From a virus, in the IMG/VR virus record IMGVR_UViG_3300025949_000003, positions 1 to 46,926 of that record: 46,926 nt of DNA; one strand, written 5' to 3'. Numbering within the stretch: the first letter of the stretch is position 1; each line of letters starts with the position of its first letter. The notes beneath the pieces are model-generated. The model was given only the letters and a program-made list of their open reading frames with translations. It was not told where the DNA came from and made no database searches. This document shows, piece by piece, positions 38,021-45,646 of this stretch. The position numbers and the translations under genes were made by a program.

Positions 38021-38524
38021 ATGATGGCTCGCACTTCGAATGTGACAGGCGTAGATTTCGTGCGCAAAGCTGGAGACATGCATCGAATGGAAAACGTAAC
38101 GTCCGCCAAGGTCGAGGAGATCGTCAAGGTCGTTCGTGCCATTCTCACCGACGAGATAAATCGTAAACCCGGGAAGGGCCACGGGAATTACGTCGGACTG
38201 CACCTCTGGCGTAAAGGCACAATCGTAAATTATGCGGAAAGCTACGAGAGTACTTTCGGCGAGGCGTCGCGTCATTTCCTCACATTCGAGAATGAGGAGG
38301 ATGCGAAATGCTTCCACTTCATTCTCTGCGGAATCCTGATGCTTGGGCTTTCCCGCTGGAATATCGGGGATCGCTGGCCCCAAAAAGTCATCAGCGCGGA
38401 CCTCGACATGATTCCCGACGTAGAGCAGACGCTCACACTGGAAGCCATTCCAGAGGATCCGCCTTCCGTCACGCACTATCACATCGTTCCGGATGTTGCA
38501 GCATTCGACTTTTTCGAGCGCTGA
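38021..38524 (+). CDS. hypothetical protein, first gene of helicase operon
   Basis: A 167-residue protein (MMARTSNVTGVDFVRKAGD onward) with complete AAGGAGGT upstream. A His/Trp-containing strand (HGNYVGLHLWRKGTIVNY) and a hydrophobic CFHFILCGILMLGLS stretch are seen, the latter too short and mixed to be a sure TM segment. Acidic end. Function unknown. Confidence 0.62.
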   Translation: MMARTSNVTGVDFVRKAGDMHRMENVTSAKVEEIVKVVRAILTDEINRKPGKGHGNYVGLHLWRKGTIVNYAESYESTFGEASRHFLTFENEEDAKCFHFILCGILMLGLSRWNIGDRWPQKVISADLDMIPDVEQTLTLEAIPEDPPSVTHYHIVPDVAAFDFFER

Positions 38525-38677
38525 ATGTTCGACACGATAATGCAGTACCTCACCAGTTTCTGTCTGCTCATTTCGGCAGTCATTACTGGCTACCTGCTTG
38601 TCTGTGACGAAATGAAAATCCGTCGCCTCAGAAACGATATCAAAAACACAAACCGCGAAACGGAGAAACGACAGTAA
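38525..38677 (+). CDS. single-TM small protein (50 aa)
   Basis: A 50-residue protein: N-terminal TM segment (FCLLISAVITGYLLVC) followed by a basic tail rich in Arg/Lys/Asn. ATG directly after the previous stop and TAA overlapping the helicase ATG. Too short to be found by length-based gene calling; the tight junctions support it. Role unknown. Confidence 0.55.
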   Translation: MFDTIMQYLTSFCLLISAVITGYLLVCDEMKIRRLRNDIKNTNRETEKRQ

Positions 38678-40734
38678 TGGATCCAATCCACGGCCCCCTG
38701 TTGGGGGACTATGAGCCGGAGTTCTACTCCAATAAGGGGGCCGTGGACGTCCCCGACACTTCGAACATTTCTCTCGAAGAGTCAAAGAAAGAGGAAGTTT
38801 TCGCAGCCATTCAGCGGATGGAGGCTGCTCTCGAAGAGAATTCAGAAAAGCGCGCAGACCTGAAAGAGCAGAGCGACGTTCAGCGCGTGGAGCTAGAATA
38901 CATCAAGCGGATCTATGAGATCACGCGCCAGCGTTCAAGCGCAATGGACCGTGAGGTTCGCAAGAATGGCGATCAAGAGCGAAAGATAAAGGAACGCATC
39001 GAATGGCTGCGTAGCGTGTACGCGGACATTCTCACTCGTGACAGGAAGCAGGAAGACCTCTGGGAAGAGTTCGATCGTTACGATAGGATCGCCCGGAATA
39101 GCATCTGGGGTGAGCGCGCATTCCAGCACCAGATTGATGGGGCGAAGCAAATGGCCTCGGAGAGGCGTGGGATCATCGCTGACGTAATGGGTCTCGGAAA
39201 AACTCTGACCTCCATTATCGTTCTTGCTTTCCTTCAGAGTCATCGGAACCTTATCGTCGCCCCGAATGATGTCGTCTCGAACTTCGCTCGCGAGGTCGGC
39301 AAGTGGGAGCCCGAAAGGAACATGATTGCGCTCGGTGCAATCAAGGACAAGCGGGCTCGGCATCAAGCCTTGAAGCTTTGCGCGCAGATGGACGAATTCA
39401 CCGTCGTCATCAACTATGAAGCTTGGCGACGTGACAAGGAGCTTATCAAGCTTCTCATTGCGCTGAAGTTCGAGACTGTTATTATCGACGAAGCGCACAA
39501 CCTGAAAGACCCGAATAGCGTCAACTTCAAGGGTCTTCGGGAAATTATCTACGCCGAGAATGATGATTGGACTTGCTCTCATTGTGGTGCAAAGTTCAAG
39601 CGGTGGCCGTTCTCGGGAGTCTGCATTAAAGCGGATTGTGCAAAGCAGCTCGGCCGTCAGCCGTGGAATGGTCGCTGCTCGGTTAAGAATGTCTTCCCGA
39701 TGACCGGCACTGCCATTCTCAACGCGCCCGGCGACATCTGGACAATGCTCAACCTGATCGACAATACGGCATTCTACGATCAGACGCAATACTTGCGGAA
39801 GTATTGTCGTCAGGTTGATACGTGGAGCCTCGTGGATACTCAGGTTAAGAAGTGGGTATTCGGTCCAGGCGGAGCTGACATGCTAACGCGAAAGCTTGGG
39901 TCGAAATATCTGCGCAGAACGTTAGACAGTCCTGGCGTTCCGCCGCTTCCGCCGCAAGATATCCAGTACCACACTATTTCCTTCGACGATGCAGAGTACG
40001 AAGGAAAGTACACTGAGCAGCGCAGGGTAATGTCGTGGATTAACAATTACAATGCCATCATGCTGAATGAGGCAGAGGTGTTGACGATCCCCCACATTCT
40101 CGCGATTCTCACACGAACTCGACAGGCCATTACTTGGCCTGGCGGCATTCAACTTCGCGATCCGGAAACCAAGCAAGTCGTCGCAGTCTGCGAAGTCGAA
40201 GAGTCCATTAAGGTGGACTACGCGGAAAAGCTGCTCACTGAGTTCGTCCAGGAAGCCGAGCAGAGGTGCGTGCTTTTCAGTCAGTTTAAGGCTCCATTGC
40301 GGGAGCTGGAGAAGCGGCTCAAGGCAAAGGGCATTCGCTGCGCTATCTACGATGGTGACACTCCGGCTCACATTCGTGACCATGTCGCAAGACAGATGGA
40401 CGCCGGGTTTACCGACAAGAAAGACTGCGAGCTTGATGTTGTTCTCGCCAACTACAAGACTGGTGGTGTCGGCCTCAACTTTACAAATGCCACACAGACC
40501 GTGGTGCTCGATCGGGAATGGAACCCTGGAAAGGAGGATCAGGCATTCGGCCGCACGAACCGGTACGGCCAGACAGAAGGCACGACCGTTCACATCATTG
40601 AGGTTGAGGGAACCATTGACGACGGCATTCGCCACGTCATCGACTTCAAGAAGAACGTCATTAATGGCTTCGAGGAAAAGGTCGAGCGGCTTTCGCTGAT
40701 CGAATACCTCAAGAAGAAGTTTCAGGAGAGCTGA
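38677..40734 (+). CDS. SNF2-family DEAH helicase/ATPase
   Basis: A 685-residue protein. N-terminal coiled coil (about 30-135), then SF2 core: motif I MGLGKT at 171-176, motif II DEAH at 271-274, motif III TGTA at 343-346, and motif VI QAFGRTNRYGQ near 625. Between motifs II and III an insertion carries C300, C303, C316 and C321, a probable zinc site. SNF2 ATPases move on double-stranded DNA; in phages they assist replication or recombination. Central gene of this operon. Confidence 0.88.
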   Translation: MDPIHGPLLGDYEPEFYSNKGAVDVPDTSNISLEESKKEEVFAAIQRMEAALEENSEKRADLKEQSDVQRVELEYIKRIYEITRQRSSAMDREVRKNGDQERKIKERIEWLRSVYADILTRDRKQEDLWEEFDRYDRIARNSIWGERAFQHQIDGAKQMASERRGIIADVMGLGKTLTSIIVLAFLQSHRNLIVAPNDVVSNFAREVGKWEPERNMIALGAIKDKRARHQALKLCAQMDEFTVVINYEAWRRDKELIKLLIALKFETVIIDEAHNLKDPNSVNFKGLREIIYAENDDWTCSHCGAKFKRWPFSGVCIKADCAKQLGRQPWNGRCSVKNVFPMTGTAILNAPGDIWTMLNLIDNTAFYDQTQYLRKYCRQVDTWSLVDTQVKKWVFGPGGADMLTRKLGSKYLRRTLDSPGVPPLPPQDIQYHTISFDDAEYEGKYTEQRRVMSWINNYNAIMLNEAEVLTIPHILAILTRTRQAITWPGGIQLRDPETKQVVAVCEVEESIKVDYAEKLLTEFVQEAEQRCVLFSQFKAPLRELEKRLKAKGIRCAIYDGDTPAHIRDHVARQMDAGFTDKKDCELDVVLANYKTGGVGLNFTNATQTVVLDREWNPGKEDQAFGRTNRYGQTEGTTVHIIEVEGTIDDGIRHVIDFKKNVINGFEEKVERLSLIEYLKKKFQES

Positions 40735-40970
40735 TGGACGAACAGGAAAAACAAGAGCGCTCAGACAAGGCTGACGCTCAGAAGATCTATGATCTTCTGT
40801 TCGAGGGAATGGAGAGGATTCATGAAGCGTACTCCATTCTCTCTCGCTGGAATCCGACGCGAGAGGATCCGCCATTCGTGAGACACAAGACAAAGCCTCT
40901 TGTCGGCCTCATTGAATCGTATGCCAGTGGGTGCAATTCAATGCTCTACGACATTGCGAACAAGCCGTGA
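40734..40970 (+). CDS. small helical protein
   Basis: A 78-residue acidic/helical protein (MDEQEKQERSDKADAQKIYD onward) whose ATG overlaps the helicase TGA. One Cys, no membrane segment. Its coupling to the helicase suggests an accessory role. No family is recognised. Confidence 0.6.
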   Translation: MDEQEKQERSDKADAQKIYDLLFEGMERIHEAYSILSRWNPTREDPPFVRHKTKPLVGLIESYASGCNSMLYDIANKP

Positions 40971-41068
40971 GAGCTGAACTCATCGTCACATTCTTGCTAG
41001 GCGCCGTTGTCGGAGTGATAGCCGTCGGCGCCTACATCATCTCCAAGCTGAAGGATATGTGGTGGTGA
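40967..41068 (+). CDS. single-TM peptide (33 aa)
   Basis: A 33-residue frame with GTG start overlapping the previous stop (GTGA). One TM segment (LIVTFLLGAVVGVIAVGAYI) and a KLKDMWW end. The next membrane protein overlaps its stop. Tiny, but the two-sided overlaps and clean TM profile support it. Confidence 0.5.
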   Translation: MRAELIVTFLLGAVVGVIAVGAYIISKLKDMWW

Positions 41069-41226
41069 AACTTATCCTCGCCGCTATAGCGTTCGGTACC
41101 ATGCTGGTCCAGCAAGGGTATCTGGTCAAGGCAACGGTGAAGAAAGACGAAGACTGGGCCGTGGTATTCTGGCTCGGCATCATCTCACTGACAGCTGTCA
41201 CCTTGGCTTTGACTGCCTCGGTATAA
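41065..41226 (+). CDS. two-TM small protein (53 aa)
   Basis: A 53-residue frame with GTG start: a signal-like hydrophobic N-terminus (LILAAIAFGTMLV), a charged loop (KATVKKDEDW) and a second hydrophobic segment (VVFWLGIISLTAVTLALTA). Layout is holin-like, but it sits among replication genes, far from the lysins. With the 33-aa peptide it forms a pair of tiny membrane proteins. Confidence 0.5.
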   Translation: MKLILAAIAFGTMLVQQGYLVKATVKKDEDWAVVFWLGIISLTAVTLALTASV

Positions 41227-41243
41227 TTGTTTCTGCGACTGAA

Positions 41244-41290
41244 GGCCGGGCGCCAACCATTCATCACGTGGCTGGTGCCCGGCCTCCTAT
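41244..41290 (+). terminator. hairpin, probable terminator
   Basis: GGCCGGGCGCCA (41244-41255) pairs with 41273-41284 (one G-T), loop 17 bases, followed by TCCTATTTC. It separates the membrane-peptide genes from the HNH gene. Confidence 0.6.
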
Positions 41291-41308
41291 TTCGGAGGCG
41301 ACTGGAAA

Positions 41309-41920
41309 ATGTGCTTGGAATGCGCAAGCGGATTTCACAACCTCTGCGAAGGAGGGGGGTGTAAGGAATGTCACGCGACACAAGAGGGCCAGAGTATAGC
41401 GGGCCTCAACCTAACGGAAGGCGGTTTTCGCCCAGTCGGAGACTCACTCTCAAGAGAAGAGAGCGAAACGGAGTCTGGGTTTGGCCAGCAAGAGAGCCAG
41501 TCTGGTTTGAGACGTCGAACGAAAGAACGAACGAAGAATGACATCAACCTCAAGGATCCGCATAGCACCGGGAGAAAGCGAGCAGTCACACTCCACGGAC
41601 ACGCTGACCCGTCGCAACCCTGCGAATGGCAGGGCAAGGCGAACTGCGGCGGTGGACGTTTTCCAATTCTTGGCTGTCTGTCAGGAGTACAGGAGAATCT
41701 ACACCATGGACCGGATAAGAACACCCTCAACAATGAGCGATCGAATATCCACAAGATCTGCTCGCAATGCCACAACCGCTGGCACACACTCAATGACCCG
41801 GACTATCAGTGGGACGGGGTGCACGAACATCATGCGCCTCGTGAGCCCGAGATAGCCGACGTTAAAGAGGACAATAAGCGCTGGAGGAACCGAATCGTTA
41901 AACGTGCTCCGAAGGAGTGA
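41309..41920 (+). CDS. HNH endonuclease-like protein
   Basis: A 203-residue protein. N-terminal Cys cluster (CLECASGFHNLCEGGGCKEC), a disordered Ser/Glu/Arg region, then an HNH-like core: CEWQGKANCGGG, LHHGPDKNTLNNE, NIHKICSQCHNRWH. The paired Cys and His-His fit the zinc-supported HNH of actinophage proteins. Such enzymes may nick DNA for packaging or be homing-like. GGAGG-type site: TCGGAGG lies upstream. It stands alone here, not next to the terminase. Confidence 0.68.
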   Translation: MCLECASGFHNLCEGGGCKECHATQEGQSIAGLNLTEGGFRPVGDSLSREESETESGFGQQESQSGLRRRTKERTKNDINLKDPHSTGRKRAVTLHGHADPSQPCEWQGKANCGGGRFPILGCLSGVQENLHHGPDKNTLNNERSNIHKICSQCHNRWHTLNDPDYQWDGVHEHHAPREPEIADVKEDNKRWRNRIVKRAPKE

Positions 41921-41922
41921 GA

Positions 41923-42081
41923 ATGGACGAGGAAGCAAAGAGGAAACTACGCGAGCTATGGGACCATTGCGAGAAGCTTTCGGAGGAACACGGCTGGCAT
42001 GACCAGGAAGCCGTGGAAGTCCTCAGCTCGGTAATGAACAAGTTTGAGGAGCTATTCACCAAGGAACTCAACGAGGAGTGA
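41923..42081 (+). CDS. small acidic helical protein (52 aa)
   Basis: A 52-residue protein (MDEEAKRKLRELWDHCEKL onward), almost all helix and acidic. AAGGAGTGAGAATGG joins the stop of the HNH gene, the ribosome-binding site and this ATG. The next gene repeats the same junction. No family is recognised. Confidence 0.58.
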   Translation: MDEEAKRKLRELWDHCEKLSEEHGWHDQEAVEVLSSVMNKFEELFTKELNEE

Positions 42082-42083
42082 GA

Positions 42084-42311
42084 ATGGCGAAAAAGGAACC
42101 ATTCGCAGCTGAGACTCAGCAAAAGCCAATCGTGCGGCGCTTGAATCAGCGCTTGCACATCGGTGGCTACCCTGGGGGAAGCGACCTTTTCTGGGAATCA
42201 GATAGGGGTCGTTTCATCAGTCGAGATTCACTCCTGGAAGGCGCCGACATTGTCGAAGTCCACATGACTCGCGAACAGTGGCAGGCCATCCTCAACGACA
42301 AGGACATTTAA
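42084..42311 (+). CDS. small hypothetical protein
   Basis: A 75-residue protein (MAKKEPFAAETQQKPIVRRL onward) with a DLFWESDRGRFISRDSLLEG stretch and EVHMTREQWQ end. GAGGAGTGAGA precedes the ATG. Alpha/beta pattern; function unknown. Confidence 0.58.
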   Translation: MAKKEPFAAETQQKPIVRRLNQRLHIGGYPGGSDLFWESDRGRFISRDSLLEGADIVEVHMTREQWQAILNDKDI

Positions 42312-42313
42312 GA

Positions 42314-42532
42314 ATGAACCACCCTCAGGATTGGGGCGAGGGCCCCATGGCGGAGATAACTGTCGCTGATTTCGTCATCAAGTACGAGGAGGGCGAGACC
42401 ATTCCTGAGATCCTGAAAGACCGAGAACGACAGTTCACGGCGCCCCACATTCGAGTCATCTTTATTGACCGGGATGGAAAGCGCCATATCTTCGTCGGAC
42501 ATCGTGTCCGCTCTCCAGAGCGGAAGTGGTAA
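42314..42532 (+). CDS. small hypothetical protein
   Basis: A 72-residue protein (MNHPQDWGEGPMAEITVADF onward). Strand-turn-strand (IRVIFIDRDGKRHIFVGH) at the C-terminus. ATG 42314 is preferred over M12 because AAGGA lies nine bases before it. Its stop overlaps the next ATG (TAATG). Confidence 0.55.
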   Translation: MNHPQDWGEGPMAEITVADFVIKYEEGETIPEILKDRERQFTAPHIRVIFIDRDGKRHIFVGHRVRSPERKW

Positions 42533-42810
42533 TGTCCACCGGGATATTCAACTGGACGGCGAGAATGGGACCCTGTCTCGAATGGGAAGGCAGTCAGGAA
42601 AGCCCTGTCTGCACTGGTAGTTGTGCTCGGGGCTGGACGCGTGATCCGAAAACAAACCTCTGGCTTTGCGCCAAGTGCCTTAAGCCGACACACGCATACC
42701 TTCGGGAATGTGATAGCTGTGAACAGATCTACCTGCCATCGCCGGAAGCGCTAGAGAAAGCTGAGGCGAATGAAAAGTTCCGGTATACACTCGACCACGA
42801 GGACTGCTGA
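42532..42810 (+). CDS. zinc-ribbon-like protein
   Basis: A 92-residue protein. CTGSCARGW, then CAKC, then CDSC plus a first isolated Cys give enough ligands for two zinc sites or one ribbon. ATG overlaps the previous stop and its TGA overlaps the next ATG. It lies just before the Cas4-like gene; nucleic-acid contact is plausible. Confidence 0.58.
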   Translation: MSTGIFNWTARMGPCLEWEGSQESPVCTGSCARGWTRDPKTNLWLCAKCLKPTHAYLRECDSCEQIYLPSPEALEKAEANEKFRYTLDHEDC

Positions 42811-43082
42811 TGACTGAAAAGCTGACATTCGAGTTCGACGAATTCTCGACGGAAATCTACAAAGTCTGCATGGAGTCCATCAAGGATTTCGGAAAGCTGG
42901 TTCTCAAGTACGTCAAGTCAATGGATCCTGGAACGGACCCATTGAGCGAGGCAGCAATGAAGAGCATGGCTGCCGCCATTGTCGAAGACTTGTTCACGAA
43001 GATTGACGACAAGCTCGACAGTCCAGCCGTCGCCTATCAGATCAAGTTCGCTCTTGAGCAGAGAGTCGACTACATCCAATGA
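42810..43082 (+). CDS. small helical protein
   Basis: A 90-residue acidic helical protein (MTEKLTFEFDEFSTEIYKVC onward, ending EQRVDYIQ). Tight overlaps with both neighbours (TGATG and ATGA). It directly precedes the Cas4-like nuclease, so it could be a small partner. No family is recognised. Confidence 0.58.
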   Translation: MTEKLTFEFDEFSTEIYKVCMESIKDFGKLVLKYVKSMDPGTDPLSEAAMKSMAAAIVEDLFTKIDDKLDSPAVAYQIKFALEQRVDYIQ

Positions 43083-43993
43083 GCGAGCCGTCCCCGGAAA
43101 GCCGTCTCATTTCCGGCAGCGAGGTCTCGACCTGGCAGACCTGCCAAATGAAATGGTTCTTTCAGTTCAAGCTGGCGCGTCAGCCTATCAAGTTGAGTGA
43201 CGCGCTATTCATCGGAACGATGGGTCATGAAGCATTGAGTGCTTTCTACACTGCGCTCAAAGAAGGGTATGACCGGGAAGAGGCAGCCGGGTCAATGACC
43301 AACTTCGTTGTTCGTGAAATGGAAAAGAACAACGAACTCCGAAAGTCGGGTTTCATTACTGGAACCATGGCATCTGAACGCAATCTGCTCATCATGCGGC
43401 TTGCTGGCATTCTTGAGGAGTACGGCGAAACTGTCGCCCAAGAGGATGCTATTAATTACGAAGTCGTCGAGGTCGAGCACATGCACGTCTCGAAAGGCTT
43501 CTTCGCAATGCGGCTTGATGTGCTGTTGCGAGATCGCAGTAATGGTGAGCTTTGCCTGATGGATCACAAGTTCATTCGCGACTTCTATCAGCCCAAGCAG
43601 TTGTCAATGAATTCTCAGCTGCCCCGGTACATGAAGGTCATCATTGGTGACAGAGAGGAGAAGGTTTCCAAAGGATATCTCAACATGCTCCGCACGCGCG
43701 AAGACGCGGTGGAGCGTTTCGGACGCGCTCTCATTCCATACAACGAAGTAGTTGCGGATCGACGAACACGTGACCAGCTCATAGTGGCAAGTGAGATTCG
43801 CGTCAACTGGAATAAGAGCAACCGGGAATGCCTGGATTCGCTGATCCGCACCCTCACCGATTACACATGCAAGTTCTGCGCATTCGCAGAAGCTTGCATG
43901 CTGGGACTTGCCGGTCGAACGGACGACATGAAAGCCGAACTTCGAGCGAACTTCGAAAAGAGCACTTATGGATACAACGGAACACCAGCTTAA
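43079..43993 (+). CDS. Cas4-like PD-(D/E)XK exonuclease
   Basis: A 304-residue protein of the RecB/Cas4 nuclease type. C22 (WQTCQMKWFF) and three C-terminal cysteines (CKFCAFAEAC) would hold an iron-sulfur cluster. H50 (GTMGHEALSAFY), D147 (MRLDVLLRD) and D162-X-K164 (LMDHKF) are the catalytic residues. These enzymes resect DNA ends; in phages they work with single-strand annealing or RecA-like proteins. It overlaps the Sak4-like gene by 26 bases. Confidence 0.85.
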   Translation: MSEPSPESRLISGSEVSTWQTCQMKWFFQFKLARQPIKLSDALFIGTMGHEALSAFYTALKEGYDREEAAGSMTNFVVREMEKNNELRKSGFITGTMASERNLLIMRLAGILEEYGETVAQEDAINYEVVEVEHMHVSKGFFAMRLDVLLRDRSNGELCLMDHKFIRDFYQPKQLSMNSQLPRYMKVIIGDREEKVSKGYLNMLRTREDAVERFGRALIPYNEVVADRRTRDQLIVASEIRVNWNKSNRECLDSLIRTLTDYTCKFCAFAEACMLGLAGRTDDMKAELRANFEKSTYGYNGTPA

Positions 43994-44828
43994 GCTCCGG
44001 CAAAAGCCACTCACAGCATTGAAGCCTGGCGATCGAGCAAAGCTTCTGGCAAGGCTCGAAACGACTGAGATGAACCTGGAGGAGCAAGACGGCTTCTTCC
44101 GTGGTGCTCTATTCTCTGGACCGGGCGGTGGGAAGACCACGTTCGGAGCGCGCATCGGCCACCAGGACAAGCGCACCATTATCTTCGACGGCGAAAACAG
44201 CACAGAGGTTATCAAGCAGTCACCAGATCTGTTGGCTCGCTGGAGAAAGGGCTTGATCAAGGCCTATCCATTCCCGGGCCTTCGCGAGATAACGGAACTC
44301 CTTCCCGCGTACGAGGAAGATCCGATGGTGGACACGGTAATGGTCGACTCGTGGACATCGTGCGCGGCATTCGAAGAGCGGGACATTTTGCGCGAAGTCC
44401 CATTCACTCGTGGATCGGCAGCCCCTGGCGAGGAAAAGGTCCTAAAAGACTTCGGACTCGTTCTCGACAGATTGACGTGGCTGCTCGACGTCGCATTGGC
44501 GACACGGCTGAACTTCGTTCTCATCTGTCACGAAAGGCCACCGACGGAAGAAGAAATCAAAGCCGGGTTCAAGATGCGAACTGTCGCTGGAACGCCCAAC
44601 CAGTCAAAGGTCATCATGAGCCGTCTCAGTAATGTGCTCTATCTGACGGCTGGCTGGGATGACCAGGGAAACCGAACGGGAAAGGTCTACACGCGCCCCA
44701 TTACCGGGCTTGCCGTTAAGGGCTTTCCTGACACATACGCCAAGAATCGTCTCGGCCTACCGCCGAAGATGTCCGATGAGGATGCGTTGAAGGCTATTGC
44801 AGCTTCACGCATAGCAGTCGGCGAGTGA
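43968..44828 (+). CDS. Sak4-like RecA-fold ATPase
   Basis: A 286-residue AAA_24-type protein. Walker A GPGGGKTT at 51-58, Walker B VMVDSWT at 124-130, and a later ICHERPPTEEE loop. Sak4-like ATPases pair complementary single strands with the help of a phage SSB. ATG 43968 lies inside the Cas4-like gene with only a weak ribosome-binding site, implying translational coupling. The next gene is the putative SSB, as in many phages with this pair. Confidence 0.85.
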   Translation: MDTTEHQLKLRQKPLTALKPGDRAKLLARLETTEMNLEEQDGFFRGALFSGPGGGKTTFGARIGHQDKRTIIFDGENSTEVIKQSPDLLARWRKGLIKAYPFPGLREITELLPAYEEDPMVDTVMVDSWTSCAAFEERDILREVPFTRGSAAPGEEKVLKDFGLVLDRLTWLLDVALATRLNFVLICHERPPTEEEIKAGFKMRTVAGTPNQSKVIMSRLSNVLYLTAGWDDQGNRTGKVYTRPITGLAVKGFPDTYAKNRLGLPPKMSDEDALKAIAASRIAVGE

Positions 44829-44831
44829 TGA

Positions 44832-45497
44832 ATGGCACTCAGAGGGCGAGGGCGCCGCCGCTATAATCCATTCGACGACCTGAACGCCGAACCACTATCG
44901 AGCGAGGAAGTAGAAAGCCTACTCGTAAAACACCTCGGCGCAAAACGCATTCCAGATCACGACAAAAGAAAACCCCAACAGTGGGCACCAACACTAGAAG
45001 AGGTAAGAGAAATGGGACTGTTTTCCCACCTGGCCGGTAAGATCGACATCGATTCCATTCCGGTCAATCCCTTCGATTACGACGAGGGGATCTACACCGT
45101 CGCTTTCAAGGGGGCCGCTTTGCGCTCCATTACTGGGCGCGAGGAGGCAGACGAAGTCCTCGACTTCAAGTACCAGATCGTTGACGACGGAACCGAGCTG
45201 GGAAAGAAGTACGACGGAAAGCACATCACCGAGGGAAAGTGGATTCCCTCGGAAAGCTACGCGGACGCCAAGCCGGACAAGGCCGAGGAAATGATGGGCT
45301 TCGCTATCCAGCGCATTGCTCAGCTCGGTTTCGGGGAGGACGCGCGAACGGTGGAAATCGAAGACATCAACGCGGCCTGCACGGATGTTCTTTACCAGTT
45401 GAAGTGGAAGAAGGGCAACAAGGAGGACAGCGGAAAGTTCGTCCAGTGGATCAAGCTCATCAAGAAGGAAGATGAGGACGACCTGTCCGAGCTGTAA
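44832..45497 (+). CDS. putative ssDNA-binding protein
   Basis: A 221-residue protein. A basic N-terminus (MALRGRGRRRYNPFDDL), strand-rich middle (GIYTVAFKGAALRSITG) and highly acidic C-terminal tip (KKEDEDDLSEL), the hallmark of SSB-type partners. Placement right behind the Sak4-like gene supports this more than sequence does. I see no clear OB-fold motif. A hairpin follows, then the tRNA. Confidence 0.6.
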   Translation: MALRGRGRRRYNPFDDLNAEPLSSEEVESLLVKHLGAKRIPDHDKRKPQQWAPTLEEVREMGLFSHLAGKIDIDSIPVNPFDYDEGIYTVAFKGAALRSITGREEADEVLDFKYQIVDDGTELGKKYDGKHITEGKWIPSESYADAKPDKAEEMMGFAIQRIAQLGFGEDARTVEIEDINAACTDVLYQLKWKKGNKEDSGKFVQWIKLIKKEDEDDLSEL

Positions 45498-45507
45498 GAG
45501 AAAAGCC

Positions 45508-45542
45508 CCCGGGAATGGGTTGCCCCCCGGCTCATTCCCGGG
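45508..45542 (+). terminator. hairpin behind the SSB-like gene
   Basis: CCCGGGAATG (45508-45517) pairs perfectly with CATTCCCGGG (45533-45542), loop 15 bases. There is no T-run, and the tRNA starts 4 bases later, so it may shield or process the transcript rather than end it. Confidence 0.5.
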
Positions 45543-45545
45543 TTC

Positions 45546-45620
45546 GCTCTCATAGTCCAATCGGTAGAGGCACCGGGCTTAAACCCCGGTAAAGTGTGGG
45601 TTCGAATCCCACTGGGAGCA
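45546..45620 (+). tRNA. tRNA with anticodon TAA (Leu by anticodon), short variable arm
   Basis: Acceptor GCTCTCA with TGGGAGC (one G-T), D arm GTCC/AGGC (last pair mismatched), anticodon stem CCGGG/CCCGG with loop CTTAAAC, six-base variable region, T arm GTGGG-TTCGAAT-CCCAC, discriminator A; CCA not encoded. The anticodon reads UUA. Leucine tRNAs normally have a long variable arm, absent here. TTA codons do occur in the following ATPase gene. Confidence 0.88.
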
Positions 45621-45646
45621 CTGCACGAAAGGAGCGACGGGAAAAA

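Noticed and set aside
38935-39789. 284-residue leftward frame
   Set aside because: Antisense to the helicase core motifs; no supporting start site.
41065-41226. holin
   Set aside because: The two-segment layout fits, but the gene lies in the replication module far from the lysins; position does not support the call.
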